A stretch of DNA of 64,000 nucleotides, from contig CP053169.1 of the NCBI GenBank assembly GCA_014607495.2, forward strand, positions 9,300,001 through 9,364,000, given 5' to 3'. Numbering within the stretch: position 1 is the first letter of the stretch; each line of letters opens with the position of its first letter. Below the pieces are notes generated by a model. The model saw only the letters and a list, made by a program, of their open reading frames with translations, searched no databases and was not told where the DNA came from. Origin of the DNA: Carposina sasakii (lineage: Eukaryota; Arthropoda; Insecta; Lepidoptera; Carposinidae). This document shows, piece after piece, positions 1 to 11,001 of this stretch. A program made the position numbers and the translations under genes.

Positions 1-3
1 CAA

Positions 4-256
4 TTTAACTTTCATCAATTATTGCATTAAATATAGGACGGGTTGGTACAGTAACTCTTAATTTATTATTTACACTTTCTATCTCACTAACTTCATTCAG
101 CTCTTGGTTTATCTTATCTGGTGATTGCCTATCTAATAAATGTTTAACTTTCAACTCTATTTCTTCACTCTCAAGTCTAGCTATACCTTTTTCCGCTTTT
201 ACTTCACCATAACTGTTGCTTTCCTCTTCTTTCAATGTGTTATCGTTATTGCTATT
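4..256 (-). other. Possible coding exon, minus strand, unrecognised
   Basis: A minus-strand frame stays open from about 256 to a stop at about 5. It encodes some 80 residues rich in Glu, Lys, Ser and Asn (for example a KEEESNSYGE stretch near the start and RVTVPTRP near the end), a composition more like real protein than chance AT-rich translation. No ATG opens it, so it would be a terminal exon entered through an acceptor near 256. It lies antisense in the intron just before the first visible RhoGAP exon. It may instead be a transposon remnant. Family not recognised. Confidence 0.25.
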
Positions 257-260
257 TCAG

Positions 261-398
261 CTGGTGGCAGCAGCAACGAAGACCTAAGCGACTCCACAGA
301 ATCGTCAGTGCAGAAGTCCCAAGTCAAGAGTAGACTCAAAAAGTTCTTCGCCAAAAGACCTGCCATGGAGGTCCTTGTCAAAAAAGGGATATACAAAG
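261..398 (+). CDS. RhoGAP exon 1 of the visible part
   Basis: Acceptor TATTTCAG ends at 260. The exon begins at codon position 2, encodes the Ser/Asp-rich linker and the basic KSRLKKFFAKRP segment, and ends with one base of an Asp codon. The donor reads GTTCGA, which is weak, but the join to 1568 restores KGIYKDEPVFG exactly as the family predicts. Confidence 0.85.
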
Positions 399-3300
399 GT
401 TCGAATTGTAGTTAAATAGTAAGGTGTGGTTTTGCAGTAATCAAGGATTTGACTGTATTAATAAGAAATGGCATCAGCATACCAAGGTTTGTCTGTAAAT
501 TTAGTTCGTGGTTTTTTGCATGCATTTTTTTTAACAACTAAAAATAGTAAATTATTATTATATTAAAATTTAATGCTGCTCTTGGAGATTGTGTATAAAA
601 TTAGACTTAATTTTATTGGACGAACGCTTAACTCGGTGTTGTAATTTTTATAGCATAAGGGATATTTTCAGAATTGTAGAAGTAGAGGTTTCTTTAGTCA
701 TCCATCACAACAGGATTTTAGTCATCATAGCTGGTCTACCTGAAGGTAATTTATCCAGATACGTCCCTAGTTGTATTATATTAACAGGGTAAGTAAATAC
801 TTAAGTATATAAGTAGAATGCTTTGTATTTACATTTTATTTTGCACATTTATAAATATTGTGTTTTATATTTTTACATAGATTCGGTGTTTTATTTACTA
901 CTTACCTTAATTTAGTTTCCCTAATCCTAAATGGTGGATGGTTGTATATTTAGTTGTAAGATTATTTTAGATGTAGCATGTGTGTGACTTTAGAGTGGTG
1001 TGTGAATTTGAATAAGCTGTAAATTATCTGTTTAATTAAAATATCCCAGCCCTGTGCTGATGCGGACCTTCGCTAACACATCAGCTGCATCTCCTTTCGT
1101 GTATGTCGTAAGAGTCGGCTAAGGAACTCGGGCATTCTCTCAGGCGATTAGCTAGCAACTTGTCACTGATCATTGACATCTGTCCCCGCTGTGCTAAACG
1201 TGGCTGTGGTATATCCTTTATGATCCTGCAATTCTGGCTACACCATTTCGGGAACTCTGTCGTGTGTAAGAAACTAACTGAGCGTAGGAAACTGAAATTT
1301 GGCTCACATATTCCATGGGGAGAAGGGATCATTTCCCGAAAATTACCATGGAACCGGGAAAAATGGGAATCCTAAAACATATATAGGTACAGACGAAGTC
1401 ATAGATGGCTTCTGGTGAAACAATTTCGGGGTAGAACCATCCTTATAATAATAACCCAGATAGGTGTACCCTATATGTAAACTTGTAGTTTTTATCTTCA
1501 ATATATCTTCACAAACTTTTTCTGGCTCCATTAGACGTACATTTACAAAGTCTTATTTCTCCATCAGACGAGCCGGTATTCGGTAAGAACCTCGAAGAGG
1601 TCTGTCCGCAGACCAGCCCCAGGGTCCCCGACTTCGTGGTGGCCTGCATCAAAGAGATCGAGAGCAGTGAGGAGAACATGTGTACCGACGGTCTCTACCG
1701 CGCCAGCGGCAATCTTAGCCAGGTCCAGAAAATACGGTTAGAGGTGAGGATTAAAAGGTCATCATCATTATCAGCTATGAGAAGTCCACTGCTGAACATG
1801 CCACCCCACCAACCTCCATTCCGACCTGTCGGAAACGGCCTAAATCCAATGTGTGTGTGTGTGTGTGTATGTGTGTACTACACAGAGGATACACGTGTCC
1901 TGGGAGTGAGTAAAAAGACGATGGATAATAGAGATTAATAAAATAAATGTTACATATTGCACCGACTCCAAATGAATGGGAACCGGAAGATGATGATTTA
2001 AGTAAATTGTTTTTTTCACTCACAGATAGATCAGAACAATCTGTCAGTCCTGGAGAACAGCCTCGACATCCACGTGCTGACGGGATCGCTGAAGCTGTTC
2101 TTCCGAGAGCTCAAGGAGCCTGTAATACCCAGGAACATGTTTCACAGGGTGCTTTCTGCTTGCTGTAAGTATGGGGATTTCTTTTATTGGTTTAGTTCAA
2201 ATAGGAACTGCGATTTTAGCAAATATAACAGCAAGGCCGCAAGGCTCCATACTAATTAGAAAAATAAAAATGTGATAAGGATCCGATTATATGGCTTGGT
2301 GGACTATAGTAGGCTATTTTCATTACTTTACTGTTACATTACATTCTGTTTTAAAGAAATATATTAATTTACATTCGTCTCACTAAAACTCGAAAACGGG
2401 TAGACCAATTGTAATGAAATGTTCTGTGTTTAGGTATGTCAATCGATCCAGGGAAGGTTTGATTAATACCTTTTTAGACCCGCTAGGTGTCTCACTAATC
2501 GTATTTCAGCAATTAAAGACTGCTGTGGGGTCATTCATATACAACAGGATATTAAATTTTCCCCTTTAGTCTTTCTTAGCTTATCTGTACATAAAATACA
2601 ATTTAATCTTTTTTTTCCAGCAATAAAACCCAGAGAAGCCAAAATAAGGGAGTTCAGAGATATTATCCAATCGCTACCGCAGTGCAATAAAGATACGCTC
2701 AAATTCTTACTGGAACATCTATTGAGGTAATTTTGCATTATTACGACTATCACACGTCACAGCTACCATTAATTTCTTGACTACTCAATTGTTATTACAT
2801 CATCTAAATTATATCTTCAAGTAATCTAGTGAATTAACTTAGATTTAACTTTCCATTTCATTTCTTTCAAGGAGCTCTATGGAGCGGCCATATTGCGATT
2901 TTAGAAGTTCAGTCCTATATCCTTGTTTTCTGTGAATTTATCGACACATAGCATTGACAGACCTTCAAAAAAGCTGCAGTTATGCTCTCCGTTTTTAACC
3001 TACCTACCAGTTAAACTTTGATACCTTGTTATCTAGGTGATAATATCGATTGGATCCTGTATCAAAGTTGTAAAGATTAGGTTTACCTATATTACCGACT
3101 AGTGGAAAAAATAAAATGACGATATTATCCGGGATGAAAACTTTTTTCCGGGATAAAAAGCCTATATGTTAAGTGGGACCTGTCACAACATATTCCTGAA
3201 AACTGCATCGAAATTGGTTCAGCCGTTTCTGAGATTAGCGTGCACAAACATCGATCCGTTACAATTTTATTATATGTATATAGATATAGATAAAATTAGT

Positions 3301-4130
3301 AATATCATGAAATGCTCAAATACAAAAAGAATACTCAAAAGGGTAAACAAAGGCGCTCTATATAAAATGTTTAAATAAATTGCACATCAGTCAGAGGTAT
3401 GATGAAATATACCTAGGTATATAACCTTTAACTAAACCTCGTGTCGTCTTCTATAAGTTTTCTAAAATCTGCGACCATTCGGCCACAGTATTCCACCATC
3501 ACCTTATGAGAAATATCGATCTCCTCATGTCTCGTCGTTGTATTATAAAACGGGGTAGGCGGAGCACCAAGGGCCGATAGAACCACATGGTGCCACTTCT
3601 GACCAATTTTGAGGGTATAGTTGAAATGTACAAGTTCGGTTAGTAGTGACAGGTGGTCAGCTCATCGCCTACAAAACACCAAAACCCTCTTGTCCCTCTA
3701 CTGACCTGTACAGTATGCCCGGGAAGTGAAGCAGCATAGTATTATACGTTTATTATTCTTCAACCTACTCATATTTATGAATGCACCAAAATTGCCGTAT
3801 TCTAATCTTAGTACTTATCATTTAACGTATCCGTCCACTGCTGGACATTAGACTCTTCCCAGCTATTAAGATAGCACAATATATGCTACACACACCTCTG
3901 AGTCATATCCATATCTCATTTTCAGAGTGACACAGTACAGCGAGCAGAACCGAATGCACACGGCAAATTTGGCCATAGTTTTCGGCCCAACCCTCCTTTG
4001 GGCACCCGCTGCGCAAGCGCACAATATAGCAGTGGACTGCATACAGCAAAACAACGTCGTCGACATACTCCTAACGGAATTCAAAGAGATATTCACAGAA
4101 GACAACAGCAAAGGGAAAAAGAAGACATGA
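261..4130 (+). CDS. RhoGAP protein, ARHGAP12/15/27-like, 3' part (5 exons)
   Basis: The 3' half of a Rho-family GTPase-activating protein, which would stimulate GTP hydrolysis by Rac/Cdc42-type GTPases at the cell cortex. Exons join as 261-398, 1568-1743, 2026-2164, 2621-2726 and 3926-4130; every junction is GT-AG and reading phase is kept, giving about 253 residues to a TGA stop. The visible protein opens with an acidic Ser-rich linker and a basic segment (KKFFAKRPAMEVL) typical of the region just before the GAP domain in ARHGAP9/12/15/27, then KDEPVFGKNL and the complete GAP domain. The arginine finger is in DGLYRASGNL; DIHVLTGSLKLFFRELKEP and NLAIVFGPTLLWAP are other hallmark blocks. The protein ends shortly after the domain. 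The SH3, WW or PH domains usual in this group would lie left of position 1. The GAP assignment is firm; the exact orthologue is inferred. Confidence 0.9.
1051..1270 (+). repeat. S1 dispersed repeat, near full-length copy
   Basis: Inside RhoGAP intron 1. This is the best early copy of the commonest repeat in the window, named S1 here. Landmarks in order: GTGCTGATGCGG, CATCAGCTGCATCTCCTT, CGTAAGAGTCG, AAGGAACTCGGGCATTCTC, GCTAGCAACTTGTCACTGA, then TTCGGGAAC and GTGTG at the 3' end. About 220 bp, no protein frame. Probably a SINE-like or non-autonomous element; no tRNA promoter boxes were seen. Confidence 0.7.
1568..1743 (+). CDS. RhoGAP exon 2: start of GAP domain, arginine finger
   Basis: Acceptor CTCCATCAG, donor GTGAGG. 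Encodes the opening of the GAP domain from EPVFGKNLEEVCPQ to LSQVQKIRLE, including DGLYRASGNL with the catalytic arginine finger. Confidence 0.92.
1760..1845 (-). mobile_element. LINE-A 3' end fragment (truncated)
   Basis: A reverse-orientation fragment in RhoGAP intron 2 with the landmarks AGAAGTCCACTGCTGAACAT and CGACCTGTCGGAA, shared with the longer copies at 30545 (sense), 7964 and 39831. It is the last part of a non-LTR retrotransposon and abuts the GT microsatellite at 1851. Confidence 0.6.
1851..1876 (+). repeat. (GT)n microsatellite
   Basis: About 12 GT units with one TA interruption, directly after the LINE-A fragment in RhoGAP intron 2. Confidence 0.9.
2026..2164 (+). CDS. RhoGAP exon 3: GAP domain core
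   Basis: Acceptor CACTCACAG, donor GTAAGT. Encodes IDQNNLSVLENSLDIHVLTG and LKLFFRELKEPVIPRNMF, the conserved middle helices of RhoGAP domains. It ends after the first base of a Ser codon completed in the next exon. Confidence 0.92.
2621..2726 (+). CDS. RhoGAP exon 4: GAP domain
   Basis: Acceptor TTTTTTCCAG, donor GTAATT. Encodes IKPREAKIREFRDIIQSLP then QCNKDTLKFLLEHLLR, matching the family pattern of a helix followed by LP-x-x-N-x-D-T-L and a leucine-rich helix. Confidence 0.92.
3098..3294 (+). repeat. T-family dispersed repeat (ACTAGTGG ... ATAGAT)
   Basis: In RhoGAP intron 4. A degraded member of a family with a 5' ACTAGTGGACGCCCGCG-type start, GGATAAAAAG near the middle, TTCAGCCGTTTCTGAGATTA, and a 3' end TTATATGTATATAGAT. 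Better copies lie at 17699, 27811, 28609 and 53357. The first GC-rich block is decayed here. Confidence 0.6.
3551..3748 (-). repeat. S2 dispersed repeat (reverse orientation)
   Basis: RhoGAP intron 4. Shares GGGGTAGGCGGAGCACCAAG, AACCACATGGTGCCACTTCT and TGTACAGTATGCCCGGGAAG (on the reverse strand) with copies at 9012, 24939 and 53928. About 200 bp, no coding potential. Confidence 0.65.
3926..4130 (+). CDS. RhoGAP last coding exon with stop
   Basis: Acceptor CATTTTCAG. Encodes RVTQYSEQNRMHTANLAIVF, then the GPTLLWAP hallmark, the last helices and a Lys-rich tail (DNSKGKKKT) before TGA at 4128-4130. Confidence 0.92.
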
Positions 4131-6750
4131 CTTTAAAGAAACGAGTACACTGAAGAGGTTAATTGACCCTGAATGCACATTTAGTTATGTAAAAACTGTA
4201 CTTGTAATATGTTGCGGAATTAATAGATAGAAACTATTTGGAAATAGCGCCGGATATATGGATGCTCAAGAATAGACAGTCCAAATGAAGTACTTCGATA
4301 TAATTCAGCTAAGTGTTAAAAATGAGGTTGTCGTGTTTGAAATGTGCAATTTCTTGGACAATCATAGAGTTATAAATCTGAAAGAGTTTGTGCTGTTTGT
4401 GTGTATGTATGTATATGATGTGATACGATTTCAGGTTTTATATAAGATATAAACAATTTTCTCTGGATAGCTAGTTGACCGGTTGGCGAAGTGGATCCTA
4501 TTGTCTTTTGTACCCTTACAGAAAATCTTTGTTTGGAATCTTAGATTCGTAACCTAGTAAGAATTTTGTTTAGTTTCTTGCCTCTGTTATGGCATTGCAA
4601 GAGAGATAACAAAAAATACCTAGATGAAAAGGATCATTGATTAAATCTTCAATTGTTTTCTCTATAAATTTTAATTTGGATTCAAAATATCTCCGGATTT
4701 GTATCCACATACTATCAAAAACGGTCTAGCTAGTTTCTATCAATAATGATGTCTTCAAGTAGGTATAATACCTTTGATCTACGTATGATCTCTATCGGTG
4801 GGGGTAAAAAGTTTCATTACGGAATAAAGGGCTAAGCAACGGTTTAAATATTGAGTGCAAAACAGTGTGACAAGTCCAAATCCTACAATATTACAGTGGC
4901 CTGAGAATTGTATTGTTTTCAAGAAAAGCTCAGTTATTTTAAGAGCCTGTCGTAAGCCAAATGTAGTCTTTTGGATTTTGATGACCGTTTCAATTTATAC
5001 TAAGGGCCAATTTTTTTAGAGGTCAGATAGGTCTATCTATCTGAACGATAAAGTTGATACTGTCTCTATCTTAATCAAGTAAGTTTTGGAGAAAGAAAGC
5101 ATTATTTTTTATGGCCTCATAACATATGTCGGGCACAATAATTCCGCCAATGTAGAGAGGAAAAATCACGCTGGAGATTGGTCGTTAAATAATAATAATA
5201 TAGACTTTAAAAACAGGTGTCCTGTTGTAATATACAGGACTGTACAAATAGGACACCAGAATAACAAAGACACTATTTAGATACAGTTCTAGGAGTAATA
5301 TTGTGATAATATGAAACTAATGTAACATAAAAACCAAAAGATCTCGCTGACACGTTTGTTTACCAACTCTCGCGAAAACGGAATCACAGCATTAAATTTC
5401 ATCAGATAGAACTATCTACTCGTACCTATTGAAAAATCTGCCCTAATGTATTGTTGTTGAACAAATTGCTTCTTTTTCTTTCTTTTACTTTCAATAATTT
5501 ATAATTTTATATGGCAGGCAATTACGAAATGGTCATTATTTACCTACTACTAGCCTAAATTATTAATGCTTATGTTAACAAAGTGAAAATACTTCTGCGT
5601 CCAAAATTATAAGTACATCCACAAAATAATAGAGTTGTGATTGTTTATTACCACGGAAAGACTGGCAGAGGCTCTAGAAAAAATAAATAATATATTGAAA
5701 TATAATAAATAGGTTTACGTAGTAGACATCTAAATTATAGTTATGAAAATATTTTGGTATTTAAACGTATCTAGTATAATATTAGATTAACCATGTATTT
5801 TTGGTATTTATAATGATGATACGTAACGCGTAAATTATAGAGATTTTATATTAGTTGTTGTTTAAAAATCGCAGTGTAAAATAATGTCCGATAAACCATT
5901 GATTTTGGGGCCAAAATTTGTGTAAATAAATGCCAGTATTGCAATATGAAATTTACTTGGAAGTAGTAAATAAAATTATAATGTTTGGATTGCGCTTTAA
6001 ATTAAAAAGTTGTAAGCGTTTTATTATCCTAGATTTAAAAGAACACCTTGGTCCATTCAGTTCTCTTATTTCTATAATTCTGAAGCCACGGCTTTAAAAG
6101 CCAAAATGTTATGTGCCTTAAGCAAGAATCATGTAAATAAATATATAAATAATTATTTTCGTTATGTGATATACATAGTGGAGTGTTGTTATTATGAAAA
6201 ATCTATGTTTAATTTTAGTAAAAGATACTTGCAAAGTGATGGTCTAGTCCTTCTAGCGATTTAAATTGGACATAAATAACAAGGAGTGTATAGTTGAATA
6301 TGTTTTGTATGAACTTACAATACTCAAACCTGTTAGTAAACGCGGCGTGGTATTGGTTAAACGATACGAACGAAAAGCACTATGCTGCCCATCATTCCGG
6401 TAAATTTTCCAGTTACAGTTTCGGCTACGTTTCCGCTGGAAAATTTACAAGAATAAAGATGCTTGACAATAGACAAATAAATATCTTTATACGCCTAGTT
6501 TATTATACGGTAAAATGTGTACTAGAATTAAAACCGATTTCCGATTAATAATTTACGTTGTAAAAATTAACATTTTTATCGAGCTAGCTACCAAAGTCTT
6601 GTATTTTTGGCTGATATAGTTATTATAATATTAAAAATTGATTGAAATTCGTTGTGTAGTTATTACATATAATTAAATTATGTTAACAACAGTAATGCTT
6701 AAGAATAGGCGATGAGAAATAAATATCTCCTATACTTGTACTGTGCTGTT
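4131..6750 (+). other. AT-rich RhoGAP downstream region / probable 3' UTR
   Basis: No coding frame of substance. Mostly single-copy AT-rich DNA with several AATAAA hexamers (near 4823, 5690, 6131 and 6715), so a long 3' UTR is plausible, but the cleavage site cannot be fixed. One foldback-type repeat (4999-5453) interrupts it. Confidence 0.4.
4999..5453. mobile_element. Foldback/TIR element, 'AAGGGCC' family
   Basis: The left end CTAAGGGCCAATTTTTTTA and the right end, read in reverse as TTAGGGCAGATTTTTCAAT, form imperfect terminal inverted repeats. Just inside is GATAAAGTTGATACTGTCTC, shared with the disrupted relative at 15105-15532. Length and ends are approximate. Confidence 0.5.
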
Positions 6751-6867
6751 TTATTATTTAATTGGCAATAGCAACCATGCTTGTTTGTTTGACGAATTTA
6801 ATAAATGAAAGGTTCCTAAGTTCTTGTATTGTGAGCAAAGACAATTATCTTTGTAGTATGTAGTAGA

Positions 6868-7078
6868 TAAGGTACCTAAATATAGAAACATCTATGAGTC
6901 GGAAATACACATCGATATTCATCATATTATATCATTAGCTTAGATTAATGATAGGTCTTCGCTCAGAGCGGAGCGAATCATTATTCTAAGATCATTAGCT
7001 AACTCCTTCCAGGGTTCGAACCCAGGTCCTTTGGCGGCAAGGTCACTACCAACTACTACACCAATCGATCGACATGTA
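6868..7078 (-). mobile_element. tRNA-derived SINE (family V), interrupted
   Basis: Reverse strand: an A-box-like TGGTGTAGTAGTTGG, a B box GGGTTCGAACCC, then about 85 bp of unrelated sequence, then the tail ATGATGAATATCGATGTG and ATAGATGTTTCTATA. The same tail follows the tRNA-like head at 36985-37195, so both are one SINE family. The head resembles a tRNA promoter, but no intact cloverleaf is claimed. Confidence 0.55.
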
Positions 7079-7430
7079 ATCAGTATGCTTGTAGTGAAAA
7101 TATCTGCTTTTGCTTAGACAAAGATACCTTAGACAAAGTTACATTATTCCTCGATCAAATATATAGAGGTTCGATACTTTTGCGCCAGTAAAAAATAAAA
7201 ATAAAAAGCCTTTATTGGTGGTGGGTATATGTTGCGACATCAATCGTCGATACCAAACAAGGTTGCATACTCCCTGTTTTTGCTGAAAATCTCAAGTAAA
7301 CAGCGTCATTAGTAAGGAACTTTAATTACCTATACACCTCTTTACTATTCTACTAGATATCTAATAACGTAACTGAATCGGTAGGTATACCTAAAAATAG
7401 ACCAATATGTCCAATCCACCTGTCCTGTAG

Positions 7431-7598
7431 AGGACATGACCAATGACATGACAAGACTTAATGAAAAGCATCCACGCCTACGTATTCCACGCTTGCCATA
7501 CAGAGCGCAGCTGTGTGAAGATCGCTCTTACCTTGGTGATCCTCGAAGTGATGTCCTCTTAGATCCCTCCAGCTTTTACCCGACTGTGCCAGAACGAG
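7431..7598 (+). other. Candidate coding exon, unrecognised
   Basis: Acceptor CCTGTCCTGTAG, donor CGAG|GTATGT. The open frame contains RLNEKHPRLRIPRLPYRAQL and a protein-like segment ending in a Ser/Tyr/Pro stretch before the donor. No partner exon was found. A roughly 22-bp piece (ATGAAAAGCATCCACGCCTA) recurs inverted near 8780, which suggests that part of this stretch is repeat-derived. Confidence 0.2.
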
Positions 7599-7963
7599 GT
7601 ATGTTACGTAGTTATGTATGTAGGAGGTAGGTATATTTCTTTGGCACGCTCTGCCTTATCGCATTTCAACTTGAGAGGTATCATTGCATTCGTCTTAGTA
7701 AATCAGGTTATATATTATTTAACAGACCTCAGTGAAAATTATGCTGGTATGATCAGCTCTAATATGTCTCTAGCAAAACCAGTGTAGATTATATTATCGC
7801 TATCATTGATCGCTTATAAAATTCGTATAAAGTAAAGTACCTAACAGCAATCACAAAAATCCACTCCTACAGTCAAACTGTCAAAACAGTTTTGAAAAAC
7901 ATTAGTTATAAGAAGAACTGCACCTATCTCTCTATAATAATAAATAAGTATTACCTATGTCAT

Positions 7964-8210
7964 TATTCATCATCATCATTTACAGCACTGAGAAGTTCAC
8001 TGTTGGACATAGGCCTGCCCCAACAATCCACTCCGACCGGTCGGAAGCAACCTGCATCAAACCGACGCCCGCGACTTTGCCAGGTCGTCCGTCCACCTCG
8101 CGGGTGCTATCGTTTGCCGACTTATGAACTTTCGCTCCACAGCCATCAGAGCTATGTGCGCCCATTGCCACTTCAGCTTGCTGGACCGTTGAGCTATGTC
8201 GGTGATCTTT
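7964..8210 (-). mobile_element. LINE-A 3' end (reverse orientation)
   Basis: Begins with a CAT-rich tail (CATCATCATCATTTACAG), then CACTGTTGGACATAGGCC, CTCCGACCGGTCGGAAGCA and CACCTCGCGGGTG. In the sense direction it encodes the C-terminus of a non-LTR reverse transcriptase with several frame breaks. Dead 3' fragment. Confidence 0.65.
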
Positions 8211-8281
8211 GTACGTCTGTACTAATTCTTGTTATTACACTATTGATATATCTAAGCCATACGAAAATTGTCCAGGTATTT

Positions 8282-8388
8282 CCTTTGAAATCCCTTTTAA
8301 TACGAATTTGACAAGCAATCAGCGATTTCGGTACAATTTTCGCTATCGTTTTGCTTATGCTAGTTAGGTAATAAGGGGGCCGTTGTCT
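8282..8388 (-). mobile_element. GGTCCCCTGATTACGTAA-family MITE, partial
   Basis: Shares GACAAGC, ATCAGCGATTT, ACAATTTTCGCTATC and GCTAGTTAGGTAATAAGGGGG with the right half of the copy at 38463-38654. Only one end remains. Confidence 0.55.
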
Positions 8389-8396
8389 GTAATCAA

Positions 8397-8608
8397 ATCT
8401 TGCAAGTTAAATTTGATCCACTTCCCGGATTCCAATTGAGCCGAAATTTTACATGCATGTATAAATCGGATGACAATGTAATCTTATTATGACATAGAGC
8501 TGATCTGATGATGGAGCTGAAAGGTGGCCATAGTAACTCCGTAATTAAACGACGCAACCACATCGAGTTTGGGCTCGTTTGATTCATTCAGTTCATTTAA
8601 TTAACAAA
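8397..8608 (+). repeat. R repeat, uninterrupted copy
   Basis: About 210 bp with the landmarks GAGCCGAAATTTTACATG, GGATGACAATG, TTATGACATAGAGCTGATCT, GGTGGCCATAG, ACGACGCAACC and GCTCGTTTGATT. It supplies the empty site that shows the copy at 10203-11135 was interrupted by an insertion. Confidence 0.7.
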
Positions 8609-9011
8609 TAATAAAAGCTTGTTTAAAAAAAGGTTTTTTAAACTGAAGCTTTTTTTGCTGTCCCATTGCTATCAGTTTGCTTTCGCACGGAACATACTAA
8701 AGATTACAAGGGAACTCCCATATGTGGGTATTTCGAAAAATTATTTCGTCTAAATAGCATAAACATGTAGGCGTGGATGTTTTTCATTACTTAAAATAGT
8801 ATCTAATGTCGTCAGCCACCGCACCTCTGGTTTTTTACGTAGATTAATGGACGCAAGTTAGTAGATAACTAAAAAATATTATACATACAGACGAATTGAG
8901 AACCTCCTCCTTTTTTTGAAGTCGGTTAAAAAGGCGTGAATCATTCATAAAACTACCTAAAACATAATAGATAAATCTCTCAATAATATCTGCCTGTCCT
9001 ATATTTGATAA

Positions 9012-9245
9012 CCTGTGCTGATGTAGGGCGTATAATACTACAGCTGCTTCTCTTCCCGGGCATACTGTACAAGTCAGTAGAGGGACAAGAGGGTCTTGGT
9101 GATTTGTAGGCGATGGGCTGACCACCTGTCACTGCTAACCGAACTTGTACATCTCAACTATACCCTCAAAATAGGTCAGAAGTGGCACCATGTGGTTCTA
9201 TCGGCCCTTGGTGCTCTGCCTACCCCGTAAGAGAAAAAGGCGTGA
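9012..9245 (+). repeat. S2 dispersed repeat, near-complete copy
   Basis: Best S2 copy: GTGCTGATGTAGGGCG, CTACAGCTGCTTCTCTTCCC, GGGCATACTGTACAAG, ATGTGGTTCTATCGGCCCTT and CGCGTGATTATATATATG-like end. The 5' end resembles the start of S1, so the two families may share a head. Confidence 0.7.
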
Positions 9246-9261
9246 TTATATATATGTATGT

Positions 9262-9460
9262 AGGGCTTCACTAGAATACATCAGCTGCATCTCCTTATGT
9301 GCATGTCGTAAGAGTCGACTTAAGGAACTCGGGCATTCTCTCAGGCGATAAGCTAGCAACTTGTTACTGATCATTTACATCTGTGACCGCTATGCTAAAC
9401 GTGGCTATAAACTCTCCTTTATGATCTAGAAGTTCTGGCTATGTTGTTTCAGGATGCTGA
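9262..9460 (+). repeat. S1 dispersed repeat with intact TTAA site
   Basis: S1 copy directly following the S2 copy. It carries GAGTCGACTTAAGGAACTC, in which TTAA (9320-9323) is the same position occupied by miniature transposons in S1 copies at 25.87 kb and 47.47 kb, so this copy represents the empty site. Confidence 0.7.
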
Positions 9461-9689
9461 CATAGCATAGTATGTTTGTGTATGTATGATATTTACATGC
9501 AGGATGTATTTTAAACAAAATGCATAGAATAATAGGTTCTCGTTAATCTATGGCAAAATGCAATGAAATGCAGCCCAATGTGGAGAACATATAAACATCT
9601 AAGACAGAAATTTCCTATTTATATTATAAGCTAAGTGGCCCGCACTCGCTTCGCTTCTATGAAGCCCTTCTACAATTCTACAGCTTTAT

Positions 9690-10015
9690 ATGTAGGTACA
9701 GCGGTTTTCGTAAAAATTTTGAACTCCCGTTGGTCACCTTCCCGTTGGAATTTCGGGAAATCCGTTCTTAGAGTTTCCTTGTAGCCCTAATCCGATTTCA
9801 GCTTCGTATAAATAGCGGTTTTCTTAATAATTTGAAATTCCCCGTTTGTCCCCTTCCCGTGGAAATTTCGGGAAATCCGTTTTTAGTCCTTCCTCGTTGT
9901 CCCCAATGAACATATATGCCCGATATCAGCTTCATATGTATAGCGGTTTTTGTAAAAAATATTAAATTCCCGTTGGTCGCCTTCCCGTGGGAATATCGGG
10001 AAATTCTTATAATCT
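9690..10015 (+). repeat. Minisatellite, about 3 units of ~125 bp
   Basis: Repeated unit containing GCGGTTTTCGTAAAAATTTT, CCCGTTGGTC, CTTCCCGT, GAATTTCGGGAAATCCG and TTCCTCG. It is the reverse complement of the larger array at 48870-49390. Units differ at several positions. Confidence 0.75.
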
Positions 10016-10238
10016 ATGACACTCAGCAATAATGTGGCTTTCTATTGGTGAAAGAATTTTTATAATCGGTTCTGTAGATCCCGAGATTACCCCTTACAAT
10101 TTAACAAATATACAAACACACAAACTTTACCTCTTTATAATATAATAAAATAAATAATAAAAATAATAATATATATCATAAATAAGCTTTTATTTAGTTT
10201 AACCTGTCCCGTTGTCGAGCCGAAATTTTACATGTATA

Positions 10239-11001
10239 TACAGAATGTTTTTTCGTTACCACCCTTAACGAAGGGTACGTACTCTAATGGGTGTAAAAAG
10301 ACAACTTTGTTCTTTTAATACCTCGTATTCTTTGTAACATCACGATCATTTTTTTCTATGGAAATGCACCACAGGAAACCACAGGTTTCCAAGATATTGA
10401 GGTCCAAAGTAACAGTAATATTTTTTTTTTACATAAATCCATCTGAAATTAGTTAACAAACATTTTTTCAAAGATATGGTATCAAAATGTTATAATGTTA
10501 GTTTTGTAGGTACATTTGTACTTTTAGCATCTAACGAATACATTGCTTCCAATAAAATGACAGTATTTTCTCATATGTTTTTTGTCGTTTGCTAGGGTTG
10601 GTTCCATAGAAGAAAATGATCGTAACCTTACAAAGAATACGAGGTATTAAAAAAACGTCGTTGTCTTTTTACACCCTGTATACATCAAATAAAGTAAGTT
10701 TATGCCAAAAAAATACTGGGAAACGATGTTAATTTTTTTTTTTTTTTTACATTATCCGGCGAAATTTATAGTGTCCGGTGTTTATGATAGTTTTATTATA
10801 GATAGATATTAATTTTTTCTCGTGAAAAAATCTTGCTACGCGCGTCTATGTGCATTTATGCAGAAAAACGCAGTCTATTTACTCAACTTTGGACCCTAAT
10901 ATTTTGGGAACCAGACACTTCCTAGGTACCTATAAAATTATCGTGATGATAAGGAGATTCCGTAGTTTTCGGGAACGTTGATGACCAAAAATTATCCTGT
11001 A
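10239..11001 (+). mobile_element. TACAGG-family MITE, copy interrupted by another MITE
   Basis: Left end TACAGAATGTTTTTTCGTTA, right end CCAAAAATTATCCTGTA. Without the 392-bp insert at 10287-10678 it is about 370 bp, the length of the other family members (17991, 35071, 47863, 50472). It sits at a TATA site in R. Middle layer of the nest. Confidence 0.8.
10287..10678. mobile_element. TIR element (GGGTGTAAAAAGACAAC), nested, TA duplication
   Basis: Terminal inverted repeats ATGGGTGTAAAAAGACAAC (left) and, in reverse, CAGGGTGTAAAAAGACAAC (right). An internal inverted block (ACCTCGTATTCTTTGTAA) extends the fold. It is flanked by TA on both sides, and removal restores ACTCTATACATC as found in all sister copies of the host element. 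A mariner-like non-autonomous element is inferred from the TA target. Confidence 0.8.

Noticed and set aside
7892..8311. 139-codon plus-strand frame
   Set aside because: It runs through a reversed LINE-A 3' fragment and the adjacent MITE; it is not a host gene.
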